Notes under the pieces: model-generated
Databases searched by the model: none
Told to the model about the DNA's origin: nothing
What the model saw: the letters and a program-made list of their open reading frames with translations, nothing else
Position numbers and translations under genes: made by a program
Shown: positions 27,098-35,653 of the stretch, one piece after another
How the letters are laid out: every line of letters starts with the position of its first letter
How positions within the stretch are numbered: position 1 is the stretch's first letter
DNA from: G039954875 sp047528275
GTDB taxonomy: Bacteria; Bacteroidota; Bacteroidia; Flavobacteriales; Blattabacteriaceae
Assembly (NCBI GenBank): GCA_047528275.1
Contig: CP180023.1
Span: 992,001 to 1,056,000 of the forward strand
DNA length: 64,000 nucleotides
Reading direction: 5' to 3'

Positions 27098-27360
27098 TTA
27101 CTTCTTCTTTATGATGATGCCCAATTCTTTGAATACGTCTATTGTGATGTCAAATTTAGAATCTGAATATAACATATTCAAAATACTTGCTTTATCAAAT
27201 ACAAAAGCATACTTTTTGCTTTGGGCTACTTTTTTGACTATGTTGTATATCTGGTCTTGTACGGAACTGGCCGATTGTTGGCTCAATCGGATGGATTCTC
27301 CGTCAATAGGGCCGATTTTTTTGTAATTCTTCCGATCCTTTATTTTTCTTTTAAAGATAT
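27098..27360 (-). pseudogene. Truncated OmpH/Skp paralogue
   Basis: Only the C-terminal third remains: RLSQQSASSVQDQIYNIVKK, KYAFVFDKASILNMLYSDSK and the closing DVFKELGIIIKKK match the end of OmpH-type proteins that normally run to 170-200 residues. Upstream in frame there are about 25 further codons and then a stop; no signal peptide or N terminus is present between here and bamA (27361-27631), which is AT-rich and empty. Bacteroidota usually have two ompH genes after bamA; here the first has lost its front. Confidence 0.7.
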
Positions 27361-27631
27361 CTTGTACTTTTTTTATTTATCTCAACTGTGAGTTATATTT
27401 TTTTTATTGGTAAGGTCTTTGTTCGTCTAGTCGATCAGGATTTTTTTTAATTTTTTTTAATATATTTTTAATCAGCCTTACTTGCACCTTTTTATAGACA
27501 GGTATTTAGTATTAAAATGACTTCCGTTTTCACATAGCAGAAGCGTTGTGCATACAGATTGCTTACAAGCAGTAAAAGTACATATAAGACGACGATTTTT
27601 AATGCGGAGCATGATGTTGTTTTTTAGATGA

Positions 27632-30163
27632 TCATAAATCACGACCTATGATGAAATGTGGTTGCCATTTTAATTTGACATTTGGGGCTCTATCAAAGCC
27701 ATACCCGAAGTCAAATCCTAGAAATCCGAAAGCGGGCATGTAGATCCGTACACCTGCTCCGACAGCTCTCCTCAATTCGAAGGGTTTGTATTGCTTGTAA
27801 TCGTTGAAAGTATTTCCGGCTTCAAAGAAACTTAGTGCCCATATCTTAGCTATCTCACTCATGACAAGCGGATAGCGCAACTCCATAAGCAGCCTATTAT
27901 AGACCACACCACCACCTCGTGGAGAGATCGTCCCTTGATCTCCAGCATTGGGATATCCTCTCAAAGGAATGTAGTCTCTTCCTTCTAACCGGTAGTTTAA
28001 CAGGCCTGTTCCGCCTAAGTAAAATCTTTGGAATGGTGGCATACCTTTGGCTGAATTGTAGTAACCCAAGAAACCAAATTCTCCACCCATCTTGACTACA
28101 AGTTTTCCTAGAATCTCTTTGTACCAGTAGGCATGTAGTTTGAGTTTGTAATATTCGAGCCACTTGTATTTGTCCGATTCGAGAAGACTACCTTTATTGA
28201 ATAGCGAGTAAGGTAAGGTAAAAATACCAGTGAGGTCAAACTCCGAACCATTTGTTGGAAAAATAGGATCTGTCCCTGCAGAAATTCGGCGAAGTGATAC
28301 TACAAAGTTCAGATCGTTTAATACACCGGTTTTAGGTAATTCTTTGATACCTAGATTGGTATTTTCTCGATTGTAACGCTCATAATTGACAGACGTAGAA
28401 AAACTGAAATAATCATCTGGCCAAGTCAATTGTTTATCAATCCCTACAGAAACCCCTATAGTGCCTAGGAACTCTCTACCGCCAGTATATTGCCCATAAT
28501 TAGGAATAAGACCACTTGAATCAAAACCTCGTAAAGAATTGTAATATAAATCTCTGAAGTACGTTCGTGAATAATTGAATCCAAAGGTCAATGAGGTAGG
28601 TGTCTTCCCACCTATCCAGGGTTCTTTGAATGAGATACCATAGGATTGGAAAAAAGAACCAGCTTGAGCCGATACAGAAAGTCTTTGGCCATCACCTTGG
28701 GGTACGGGGTTCCATGCTTTCCCTTTGAATAGGTTTCCCATAGAGAAATTTCCAAAGGTCAAGGCCAAGCTGCCAATAATTCGTCCTGCACCATAGCCCC
28801 CCTGCAATTGTACCTGACTGGCGCTTTTTTCGGTGAGCTTCCATTCGAGATCTACTGTATTGGTGACCGGATTGGGCTTGATATCTGGAATGATCTTTTG
28901 TTGTTCGAAAAAGCCCAAGCTGGCCAAGCGGAACATAGTACGTTTGATGTTGATCTTAGAAAACAGATCTCCAGGACGTGTCCCCAATTCGCGAGCGATG
29001 ATATGGTCTTTAGTCACGGTATTACCTGAGAAGGTGACCTTGTTGAAAGAGGCTGCTTTGCCTTCAATAATCCGGATTTCTACATCGACTTTATTGTCTT
29101 TTACGGCAGTCTCTACCGGGATGACTTTGTTGAATAAGTAACCTTCATCTAAATAAGTTGAAACGATACTGGCATCGTTTTGTGGATCTATAGCATTTTT
29201 TTGGATCCCGATCAGGTCATAAAGGTCTCCCTTTTTATAGGTTAGGAGACGATTTAAGATTTCTGTACTGAAGACAGTATTTCCTACAAAGGTAACATCG
29301 CCTAAAAAATAGCGTTTACCTTCCTCTACTTTTATCTTCAAGATGTAGTTCTTAGGGTCTTCTTTCCAAATAGAGTCCGATACGACTCGGGCATCTCTGA
29401 AGCCGACCGATTGATATTTTTCGATGATCCTCTTGCAGTCTTCTTTAAATTTTTCGGGGATATATTTTGAGGATTTGAAAATACCTGCAAAAAACGATTT
29501 TCTTTTGGTATGTTTCATTGCGTTTCTCAACTGACTTTCTAGAAATTCTTTATTCCCTTCAAAAAGGATCTTCTTGATTTTAATACGTGGTCCTTTGTCG
29601 ATATAGATATTCAATACAATCTTTCGAGTCGAGTCTTTGGTGATCTTAAAGGTAGTGGACACATCAGGGTATCCCTTGTCTAGATAATATTTTTTGATAT
29701 CATTTTTGAGGGTATTGGTCAGATCGTTGGTGATCTTGGTACCGGGCTTAATGTTATGATCTTTGGTCATCTCTTCGAATTCGGATTTTTTGATGCCTCT
29801 GATTTCTACTGAAGAGAGTTCAGGTAAATCTTCTAGGTAGATTTGCAGATAAATCTGATGGTCTTCTATTTTATTGGCATAGATGACTACATCGCTAAAG
29901 AGTTTGGTCCCCCATAGTTTTTTGATAACATAATTAATTCGGTTCCCAGGGATTTGGATCGCTTCGCCGATGCGAAGATGGGTGAAGTCGAGGATCTGTT
30001 TTTTGCTGTATTTGGTCACGCCTTTGATCTCGATGTCGGACAGAGTATAAGTTTTTACATTATTATAGTGTTCAAAATCGGTTTGTTTCTGCTCCGTTTG
30101 AGCGGATAGAATTTGTAAAATGCATGTGAGTGGGAGGTATAAAAAAAATCGAATTCTCTTCAT
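27632..30163 (-). CDS. bamA: Outer membrane protein assembly factor BamA
   Basis: BamA inserts beta-barrel proteins in the outer membrane. The 843-residue protein has a signal peptide (FFLYLPLTCILQILSA), about five POTRA domains up to residue 430 (recognisable starts DIEIKGVTKYSKKQIL, KKILFEGNKEFLESQL, DVTFVGNTVFSTEIL and KVTFSGNTVTKDHIIAREL) and a C-terminal 16-strand barrel. The loop-6 motif is present in the RLEGRDYIPLRG stretch (VRGF/Y-type RGY), and the last strand ends with IIGRDL. It follows uppS by 11 bases and leads to ompH, a standard envelope operon. Full length and clean, so the cell keeps an outer membrane. Confidence 0.95.
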   Translation of the reverse strand: MKRIRFFLYLPLTCILQILSAQTEQKQTDFEHYNNVKTYTLSDIEIKGVTKYSKKQILDFTHLRIGEAIQIPGNRINYVIKKLWGTKLFSDVVIYANKIEDHQIYLQIYLEDLPELSSVEIRGIKKSEFEEMTKDHNIKPGTKITNDLTNTLKNDIKKYYLDKGYPDVSTTFKITKDSTRKIVLNIYIDKGPRIKIKKILFEGNKEFLESQLRNAMKHTKRKSFFAGIFKSSKYIPEKFKEDCKRIIEKYQSVGFRDARVVSDSIWKEDPKNYILKIKVEEGKRYFLGDVTFVGNTVFSTEILNRLLTYKKGDLYDLIGIQKNAIDPQNDASIVSTYLDEGYLFNKVIPVETAVKDNKVDVEIRIIEGKAASFNKVTFSGNTVTKDHIIARELGTRPGDLFSKINIKRTMFRLASLGFFEQQKIIPDIKPNPVTNTVDLEWKLTEKSASQVQLQGGYGAGRIIGSLALTFGNFSMGNLFKGKAWNPVPQGDGQRLSVSAQAGSFFQSYGISFKEPWIGGKTPTSLTFGFNYSRTYFRDLYYNSLRGFDSSGLIPNYGQYTGGREFLGTIGVSVGIDKQLTWPDDYFSFSTSVNYERYNRENTNLGIKELPKTGVLNDLNFVVSLRRISAGTDPIFPTNGSEFDLTGIFTLPYSLFNKGSLLESDKYKWLEYYKLKLHAYWYKEILGKLVVKMGGEFGFLGYYNSAKGMPPFQRFYLGGTGLLNYRLEGRDYIPLRGYPNAGDQGTISPRGGGVVYNRLLMELRYPLVMSEIAKIWALSFFEAGNTFNDYKQYKPFELRRAVGAGVRIYMPAFGFLGFDFGYGFDRAPNVKLKWQPHFIIGRDL

Positions 30164-30174
30164 GAAATAAACGG

Positions 30175-30933
30175 TTAAATTCGGTTTTGTCCATCGATTT
30201 TTCCAAATCGACGTTCTCTTTTTTGATAACTTATGATAGCTTCGAAAAAATCTTTTTTACGAAAATCAGGCCATAAAACTTCTGTAAAATATAATTCTGC
30301 ATAAGCAGCTTGCCAAAGTAGAAAGTTACTGATGCGTTGCTCGCCACTGGTTCGGATAATCAGGTCTACATCGGGGATATCTCGTGTGTAGAGGTGTTGC
30401 CTGAAAGAGCGTGTATCGATGTCTTCTAGAGTGAGTATCCCATTACAAACCTTTTGAGTGATGGCTTTTGTCGCTTGAATGATCTCAGCTTGCGAACCAT
30501 AGTTCAAGGCCAAGATGAGTGTACCACCCTTATTTTGTTGTGTCGCCTGAATAACATGGGATAGTTCTTGTTGGACTTTTTTGGAGAGTTTTTCTGTGTC
30601 TCCTATAGCCAGAAGCCGAATGTGGTTGGCTTGTAGCTCAACCAATTCACGTTTCAGTCCATTGTAAAGTAGGTTCATTAGTACATTAGTTTCCTGTTGT
30701 GGTCGGTCCCAATTTTCTGAGGAAAAAGCATACAAGGTAACATATGGTATATCAAGGTCTTTACTGGCTCTGAGCGTATCTCGAATCGATTCGCTGGCAT
30801 TTTTGTGACCAAAGGTCCGCAACATACCTCTTCTTTGCGCCCAACGACCATTTCCATCCATGATGATGGCCACATGACAGGGGAGATGGTTAAAATTTAT
30901 TTTTCCTAATAAATCTTGCATACTATGTATCAA
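30175..30933 (-). CDS. uppS: Isoprenyl transferase (undecaprenyl diphosphate synthase)
   Basis: This cis-prenyltransferase makes the C55 lipid carrier used for peptidoglycan and LPS sugars. The 252-residue protein has the diagnostic HVAIIMDGNGRWAQRRG (with the catalytic aspartate), ALNYGSQAEI, and the C-terminal DLIIRTSGEQRISNFLLWQ and FTEVLWPDF motifs, all intact. An internal ATG four codons in (30921) could also be the start. It lies between the PorG-like gene and bamA in an operon. Confidence 0.93.
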   Translation of the reverse strand: MIHSMQDLLGKINFNHLPCHVAIIMDGNGRWAQRRGMLRTFGHKNASESIRDTLRASKDLDIPYVTLYAFSSENWDRPQQETNVLMNLLYNGLKRELVELQANHIRLLAIGDTEKLSKKVQQELSHVIQATQQNKGGTLILALNYGSQAEIIQATKAITQKVCNGILTLEDIDTRSFRQHLYTRDIPDVDLIIRTSGEQRISNFLLWQAAYAELYFTEVLWPDFRKKDFFEAIISYQKRERRFGKIDGQNRI

Positions 30934-30977
30934 TCACAATAACAAGGTGGTCAAATAAAAGTTTATATGATTGATAA

Positions 30978-31703
30978 TCAAATGAATACATACCAGTTTT
31001 TGGAACAGAAATTGTTAAAAGTTTTTTCATTTAAAAAATCAGGACTTTGGTTTCGTATTTCAGTTTGGTAGGATTCTTTATCTAAACCTTTTTCGACGAT
31101 CTGTCGGATATTTAAAACATTATAATCAATATTTCCTGTACTAGTAGTATAGATACTTATATAGTTAATTATCAAATAATTGTAAATAAATTTATATTTG
31201 TATCCAATGCTAAATGGAATAGTATAGAATAGACGTACCATATCATTTGATATGTTGATTTTTTCGAAATTGGTACAGGATTTTGGTTCGATTGGCATTC
31301 CGTTGGCATCTCTCCATTTTGGGTAGTCCAACACGTACGTTTTCTCTTGATAATCGACTAGGTCAATCCCTGCAAATATAAAAAAGGTACTTTGTGTCTT
31401 GTGTGTGTCATTGAATTCGAAAAGTATCGAAGCTTCACCAAGATGATCTTGGATCGATTGTTCTCGATTTTTTCGATACTGTTCTGAAGCTTCTCGATTT
31501 GTACCCCAAATCCCGGCTCCCATCAAATGCAGACAGATCGAATATTTTGGATTCAAATTATATCGGTATAATATCCCAAAAACAGGTTGGTTGAGTACAA
31601 TATAATTACCACCCACCAGGAATGCTTCTATTTCATGCATTTGTGCATGCATGACAGGCCCAAGTGTAAGATATATCAAAATGATCCGCAAGTTTTTTTT
31701 CAT
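30978..31703 (-). CDS. PorG-like outer membrane protein (DUF6089 family)
   Basis: A 241-residue exported protein with signal peptide (IILIYLTLGPVMHA-Q) followed by MHEIEAFLVGGNYI, QPVFGILYRYNLNPKYS, which matches the start of the DUF6089/PorG family. PorG is an outer-membrane partner of the PorK-PorN ring of the type IX secretion system. Strands such as FFIFAGIDLVDYQEK and YTIPFSIGYKYKF fit the family barrel, but the C terminus is unusual: it has a long INYISIYTT strand, then a charged tail that does not end in a standard barrel motif, so the protein may be degenerating. The position just before uppS-bamA is the normal one in this phylum. Confidence 0.65.
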   Translation of the reverse strand: MKKNLRIILIYLTLGPVMHAQMHEIEAFLVGGNYIVLNQPVFGILYRYNLNPKYSICLHLMGAGIWGTNREASEQYRKNREQSIQDHLGEASILFEFNDTHKTQSTFFIFAGIDLVDYQEKTYVLDYPKWRDANGMPIEPKSCTNFEKINISNDMVRLFYTIPFSIGYKYKFIYNYLIINYISIYTTSTGNIDYNVLNIRQIVEKGLDKESYQTEIRNQSPDFLNEKTFNNFCSKNWYVFI

Positions 31704-31822
31704 CTGGTTAATTAAATTTCACATACCTAGGATGTTAGGTGCGAAGTACATGAAATAAGGTGTACAAATATAGACAATTCTATCAGCGATAGGTTTTAGG
31801 TATAATTTATTCTATGTATAAA

Positions 31823-32716
31823 TCAGTTCCTCTGATCAGCACCCCAAAGTAATTTTTCTTGTAATGTTTTGAAATAGTTTTGTTCTTCTTCTTGGATGAT
31901 ATAGGCGTAAAAGGATGCTTTTTTGATGTATAGCTCAGTATTGGTGCTTAAGAGATTGAGCCGGGTATCCATCGAGAGCGAATAGGCTTTTGCTCGGCTA
32001 TGAATCTTAAGATGAATCTGTTCATGATCAGGGATGATCAGTGGACGAGAAAAGAGGTTGTGTGGGGCAATAGGGGTGAGAACGAAATTCTTGTTTTCTG
32101 GTGTAATGATAGGACCGCCACAGCTCAAAGAATAGCCTGTAGAACCTGTAGGGGTTGAGATGATCAGTCCGTCAGCCCAATAGGAAGTCAAGAATTCGCC
32201 ATCTATATAAGCATCAATAGTGACCATCGAGACGGTTTCTCGACGTAGTACGACTATTTCATTTAGAGCAAAATTCAGAAATCCGTTCGGTATAAGATCT
32301 CCTGTAGAGGTTTCTACCCATAGGAGACTGCGAGGTATAGGGTTGAATTTTTGATGGAAAATGCTGTCTATTTTTCTGATGAAAACCTCTTTGTTGAAAC
32401 TGGCTAAGAAACCTAAATTTCCTGTGTTGACCCCTAGTATATGGATGCCTAAATCTCTGATCAATGTAATGGCAGCTAGGATGGTACCATCACCTCCAAA
32501 AGTAAACATCAGATCAAAACCTTGGTTGAGGTCTTTGTGATCGACAAACGTGGGCAAGTCTAAATTCTTGAATATCTCAAAGGATTTCAAGATATCTAGG
32601 AAATTTTTCTCAATATGGATTTCTATTACACACTCGTGAATATATTCTAAAAATCGAGTGAGATAAGGTATATTTTTTGCGTCCAATTTTTGTCCGTATA
32701 TAGCTACCTTTATCAT
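31823..32716 (-). CDS. nadK: NAD kinase
   Basis: NadK phosphorylates NAD to NADP and is essential. The 297-residue protein shows the family's FTFGGDGTILAAI motif (GGDGT, with catalytic aspartate), the NTGNLGFLASF loop and the TPTGSTGYSLSCGGP signature, followed by IAPHNLFSRPLIIPD. Length and all key motifs are normal. It lies 119 bases upstream of the porG-uppS-bamA run and is probably transcribed with it or from its own start. Confidence 0.93.
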   Translation of the reverse strand: MIKVAIYGQKLDAKNIPYLTRFLEYIHECVIEIHIEKNFLDILKSFEIFKNLDLPTFVDHKDLNQGFDLMFTFGGDGTILAAITLIRDLGIHILGVNTGNLGFLASFNKEVFIRKIDSIFHQKFNPIPRSLLWVETSTGDLIPNGFLNFALNEIVVLRRETVSMVTIDAYIDGEFLTSYWADGLIISTPTGSTGYSLSCGGPIITPENKNFVLTPIAPHNLFSRPLIIPDHEQIHLKIHSRAKAYSLSMDTRLNLLSTNTELYIKKASFYAYIIQEEEQNYFKTLQEKLLWGADQRN

Positions 32717-32931
32717 GGTACTTTAGATTTTATGACTAAGTGACGTAGATGGAAAATTCTTTTTTGAAAACGCTCATTATTTTAGGTCGATCTACTGAGA
32801 GCCTTTTTTTTATGGTACATCGCTTAGGTTTAAATTATGTTTCTAGTTTTCGTAAAGCCATTCAAATTTAATCAAAAACAAAGATATTTTGATTTTTAAC
32901 TAAATTTACCTAGACTTTATAAAATTCGCCT

Positions 32932-33870
32932 ATGAGACGATCTTTATTTCCCGCAAAGGTGCTCCTTTTTGGAGAGCATGGTATTATGGAGAATTCGAAA
33001 GGACTTTCTATTCCACATAGTTTTTATAAAGGGGCCTTTCGGTTTGATGCAGATCTTGATCATGCCAAGGGACTCTATTCCAATGCTGAACTAAAGAAAT
33101 ATTATGTTTTTTTGGTGTCTTTGAGTAGAGAGGGAAATTTCCCGATCCAACTTCATTTGGATAGTATTGATGGAGACATTCAAAATGGTATGTATTTCAG
33201 CTCGAACATCCCTCAGGGTTATGGAGTTGGAAGTTCAGGGGCTTTGGTGGCAGCTGTTTATGACCGATATACTCAAGATAAAATCACAGCAGAGGTGGAT
33301 CTCAATAAGAAAAGTATTCTTAGGTTGAAAAAAATATTCAGCCAGATGGAGTCATATTTCCATGGGAAGAGTTCTGGGGTAGATCCTTTGATTTGTTATC
33401 TGAATTTACCTTTACTCATCCGTTCTTCTACAGATATCTCTACTGTAGGTATCCCTGAAGAGCAGCAGGGTAAAGGAGCTATTTTTTTGATTAATTCGGG
33501 AACCCCGAGTAGTACAGCTTCTATGGTGCAGATCTTCTTTGAAAAGTTGAAACACGCTGGATTTAGAAAAACTTTGAAAGAGGAGTTTATAAAATACAAC
33601 GACGATTGTATAGATGCTTTTCTCAAAGGAGACTTCAAGCCGTTGTTGAAAAATGTAAAACAACTTTCTGTTTGGGCCTATAGGCATTTCCGGCCAATGA
33701 TCCCGGTCTCTTTGTGGGAGATCTGGGAAGATGGGATTTTCACAAATGATTATTATTTGAAGCTATGTGGTTCTGGAGGAGGTGGATTCGTTTTGGGATT
33801 TACACCGGATTATGAGATAGTACAGGAAAAATTGAAGGCATATGAGCCTGAGATCGTTTTCCGATTTTAA
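32932..33870 (+). CDS. GHMP kinase, mevalonate kinase-like
   Basis: A 312-residue member of the GHMP kinase superfamily. The start SLFPAKVLLFGEHGIMENSK is the mevalonate-kinase-type motif 1, GYGVGSSGALVAAVYDRY is the glycine/serine-rich ATP loop, and LCGSGGGGFVLGF is motif 3. FHGKSSGVDPLI holds the catalytic-type aspartate. Bacteroidota encode this family with a UbiA prenyltransferase and rluB, as here, and often with diphosphomevalonate decarboxylase, which is missing from this window. I infer a role in making an isoprenoid precursor by a mevalonate-like route, but the phosphate acceptor is not proven. Confidence 0.75.
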   Translation: MRRSLFPAKVLLFGEHGIMENSKGLSIPHSFYKGAFRFDADLDHAKGLYSNAELKKYYVFLVSLSREGNFPIQLHLDSIDGDIQNGMYFSSNIPQGYGVGSSGALVAAVYDRYTQDKITAEVDLNKKSILRLKKIFSQMESYFHGKSSGVDPLICYLNLPLLIRSSTDISTVGIPEEQQGKGAIFLINSGTPSSTASMVQIFFEKLKHAGFRKTLKEEFIKYNDDCIDAFLKGDFKPLLKNVKQLSVWAYRHFRPMIPVSLWEIWEDGIFTNDYYLKLCGSGGGGFVLGFTPDYEIVQEKLKAYEPEIVFRF

Positions 33871-33927
33871 AGGGATTTAAATCAGTCGTTTTTATTGTAC
33901 GAATCAAAATGACGAGTAGTGGGCAGT

Positions 33928-34821
33928 ATGTATGTATTGAGAAAGATGGTTGGACTGTTTGCTGTGCTCAGAGGATACAACCTTTTTTTATTACTCGTCG
34001 CACAGTATTTAGCGGCTTATTTTGTTTTTGGAGGTGCACCGCCTTTAAAAAAATTCCTCTATGATAGCGCTTTACACTTACTGATCCTAGCTTCTACCTG
34101 TAGTGTAGCTGCAGGATACTTGATCAACAACTTTTATGATTCGGAAAAAGATAGTATTCATGAACCGTTTCGTGTAAGGATTTATTATTTCGTCGGGCAT
34201 GGAGTCGTTTTCCGTCTTTATTTGTTATTGAATCTATTAGCTTTAGGTTATAGTGTTTGGGTTTCTTGGAAAGCACTAGTATTCTTTTTGTTGTATCAAT
34301 TTGGAATATGGTTATATTCTCACAAGATCAGTAGGATGGCTCTGTGGAATAATCTGACTGCTACTATACTTACCGTAATGCCATTCTTCATCCTATTGGT
34401 ACGCTATCAAAATTTTCGTATCAGTATCTTTGTTTATGCATGTTTTTTATTCCTCTTGTTGTTGATCAAGGATGTATTGAAAGACCTCTCTACTCAGCGG
34501 GGTGATCTCCTTTTTGACTATTACACTCTCCCATTGAAATACGGTGAGAAGGTCACAAAATATGTAGTAAGTGTTTTAATCATATTTTTTATATTCAACG
34601 CGTTACTATTGTCTTTTTATGTCAAAGAGAGGTTGATGAAATATTATTTCTTTTTGAGTGCACTATTTGTCGGGATCTCTTTGACTCTTCTCTGGGGAGT
34701 ACATTCTGAGAAATATTATAGGTTGGTTCTAGCATTCTATACCGTTCTGATCTTTTTGGGAGTGTGTTGCATTAGTTTGATGGGTGTGGAATATCTAAAT
34801 TTGCAAAAATGTTTCCCATGA
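33928..34821 (+). CDS. UbiA-family prenyltransferase
   Basis: An integral membrane prenyltransferase of 297 residues with about eight to nine helices. The first aspartate motif is INNFYDSEKDSIHEP and the second is IKDVLKDLSTQRGD, both needed to bind prenyl diphosphate through Mg2+. Bacteroidota relatives are annotated as geranylgeranylglycerol-phosphate geranylgeranyltransferase-like; the actual lipid acceptor here is unknown. A GTG three codons upstream is also possible. The gene follows the GHMP kinase by 57 bases and overlaps rluB by four bases (ATGA), so the three form an operon. Confidence 0.75.
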   Translation: MYVLRKMVGLFAVLRGYNLFLLLVAQYLAAYFVFGGAPPLKKFLYDSALHLLILASTCSVAAGYLINNFYDSEKDSIHEPFRVRIYYFVGHGVVFRLYLLLNLLALGYSVWVSWKALVFFLLYQFGIWLYSHKISRMALWNNLTATILTVMPFFILLVRYQNFRISIFVYACFLFLLLLIKDVLKDLSTQRGDLLFDYYTLPLKYGEKVTKYVVSVLIIFFIFNALLLSFYVKERLMKYYFFLSALFVGISLTLLWGVHSEKYYRLVLAFYTVLIFLGVCCISLMGVEYLNLQKCFP

Positions 34822-35627
34822 AAAAGGTCTTTCGAAAGCACTCACAATATGAGAGGGTACCCTTGATCAAGAAGGAGCCCTTGGTCCGTTCTGGGTCTCT
34901 GTATCGCTCCAATGGAGCGACGACTATACGTTTGAATCGTTATTTAGCTCATGCTGGGTTAGCTTCTAGGCGTGAGGCTGATGAATTGATCAAGACTGGG
35001 ATGGTCGAAATCAATGGGAAGGTCATTACTGAACTAGGATATAAAATTTTACCAACTGATCGAGTAAAGTTTGATGGGCGTTACATCTTCCCTGAAAAAA
35101 AAGTATACATCCTACTCAACAAGCCAAAAGGGTTTATCACCACTACTCAGGATGAGAAAGGCCGCAGAACTGTGATGGATCTTGTGGCAAAGGCATCATC
35201 CTCTAGGATCTATCCTGTGGGACGTTTGGATCGGCAGACTACGGGCGTTTTGCTCTTGACCAATGATGGTAATTTAGTCAAAAAACTTACCCATCCCAAA
35301 TATCAAGTCAAAAAAATATACCATGTGGTTTTGCATAGGAAACTCGAAGGGGCGGATCTCGAAAAGATCAAAAAAGGCATTTATCTAGCTGAGGGTAAGG
35401 TGCAAATTGATGCCATATCCTATGTACAAAACGCCAAAAAAAACGAACTGGGTATTGAGTTACATATTGGTTGGAATAGAGTAATTCGACGTGTTTTTGA
35501 AACCTTGGATTATGAAGTGACTAGACTTGACCGGGTTTCCTTTGGTGGCCTCACTAAAAAAAACGTCAAAAGAGGCCAATGGAGGACTTTGACCCAGAAA
35601 GAAATCCATTTTTTAAAGATATTTTAA
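34818..35627 (+). CDS. rluB: RluB/RsuA-family pseudouridine synthase
   Basis: This 269-residue enzyme converts a uridine in the large-subunit rRNA (RluB) or small-subunit rRNA (RsuA) to pseudouridine. The S4 domain (IRLNRYLAHAGLASRREADE) is followed by the catalytic domain with RIYPVGRLDRQTTGVLLLTN, in which the aspartate of GRLDxxTxG is the catalytic residue. The basic N terminus before the S4 domain is typical of Bacteroidota homologues. I chose the ATG at 34818, which overlaps the UbiA stop (ATGA); another ATG lies at 34809. Last of the GHMP kinase-UbiA-rluB run. Confidence 0.85.
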   Translation: MKKVFRKHSQYERVPLIKKEPLVRSGSLYRSNGATTIRLNRYLAHAGLASRREADELIKTGMVEINGKVITELGYKILPTDRVKFDGRYIFPEKKVYILLNKPKGFITTTQDEKGRRTVMDLVAKASSSRIYPVGRLDRQTTGVLLLTNDGNLVKKLTHPKYQVKKIYHVVLHRKLEGADLEKIKKGIYLAEGKVQIDAISYVQNAKKNELGIELHIGWNRVIRRVFETLDYEVTRLDRVSFGGLTKKNVKRGQWRTLTQKEIHFLKIF

Positions 35628-35653
35628 GTTGATAAACAGGTGTTTTATTTTTT

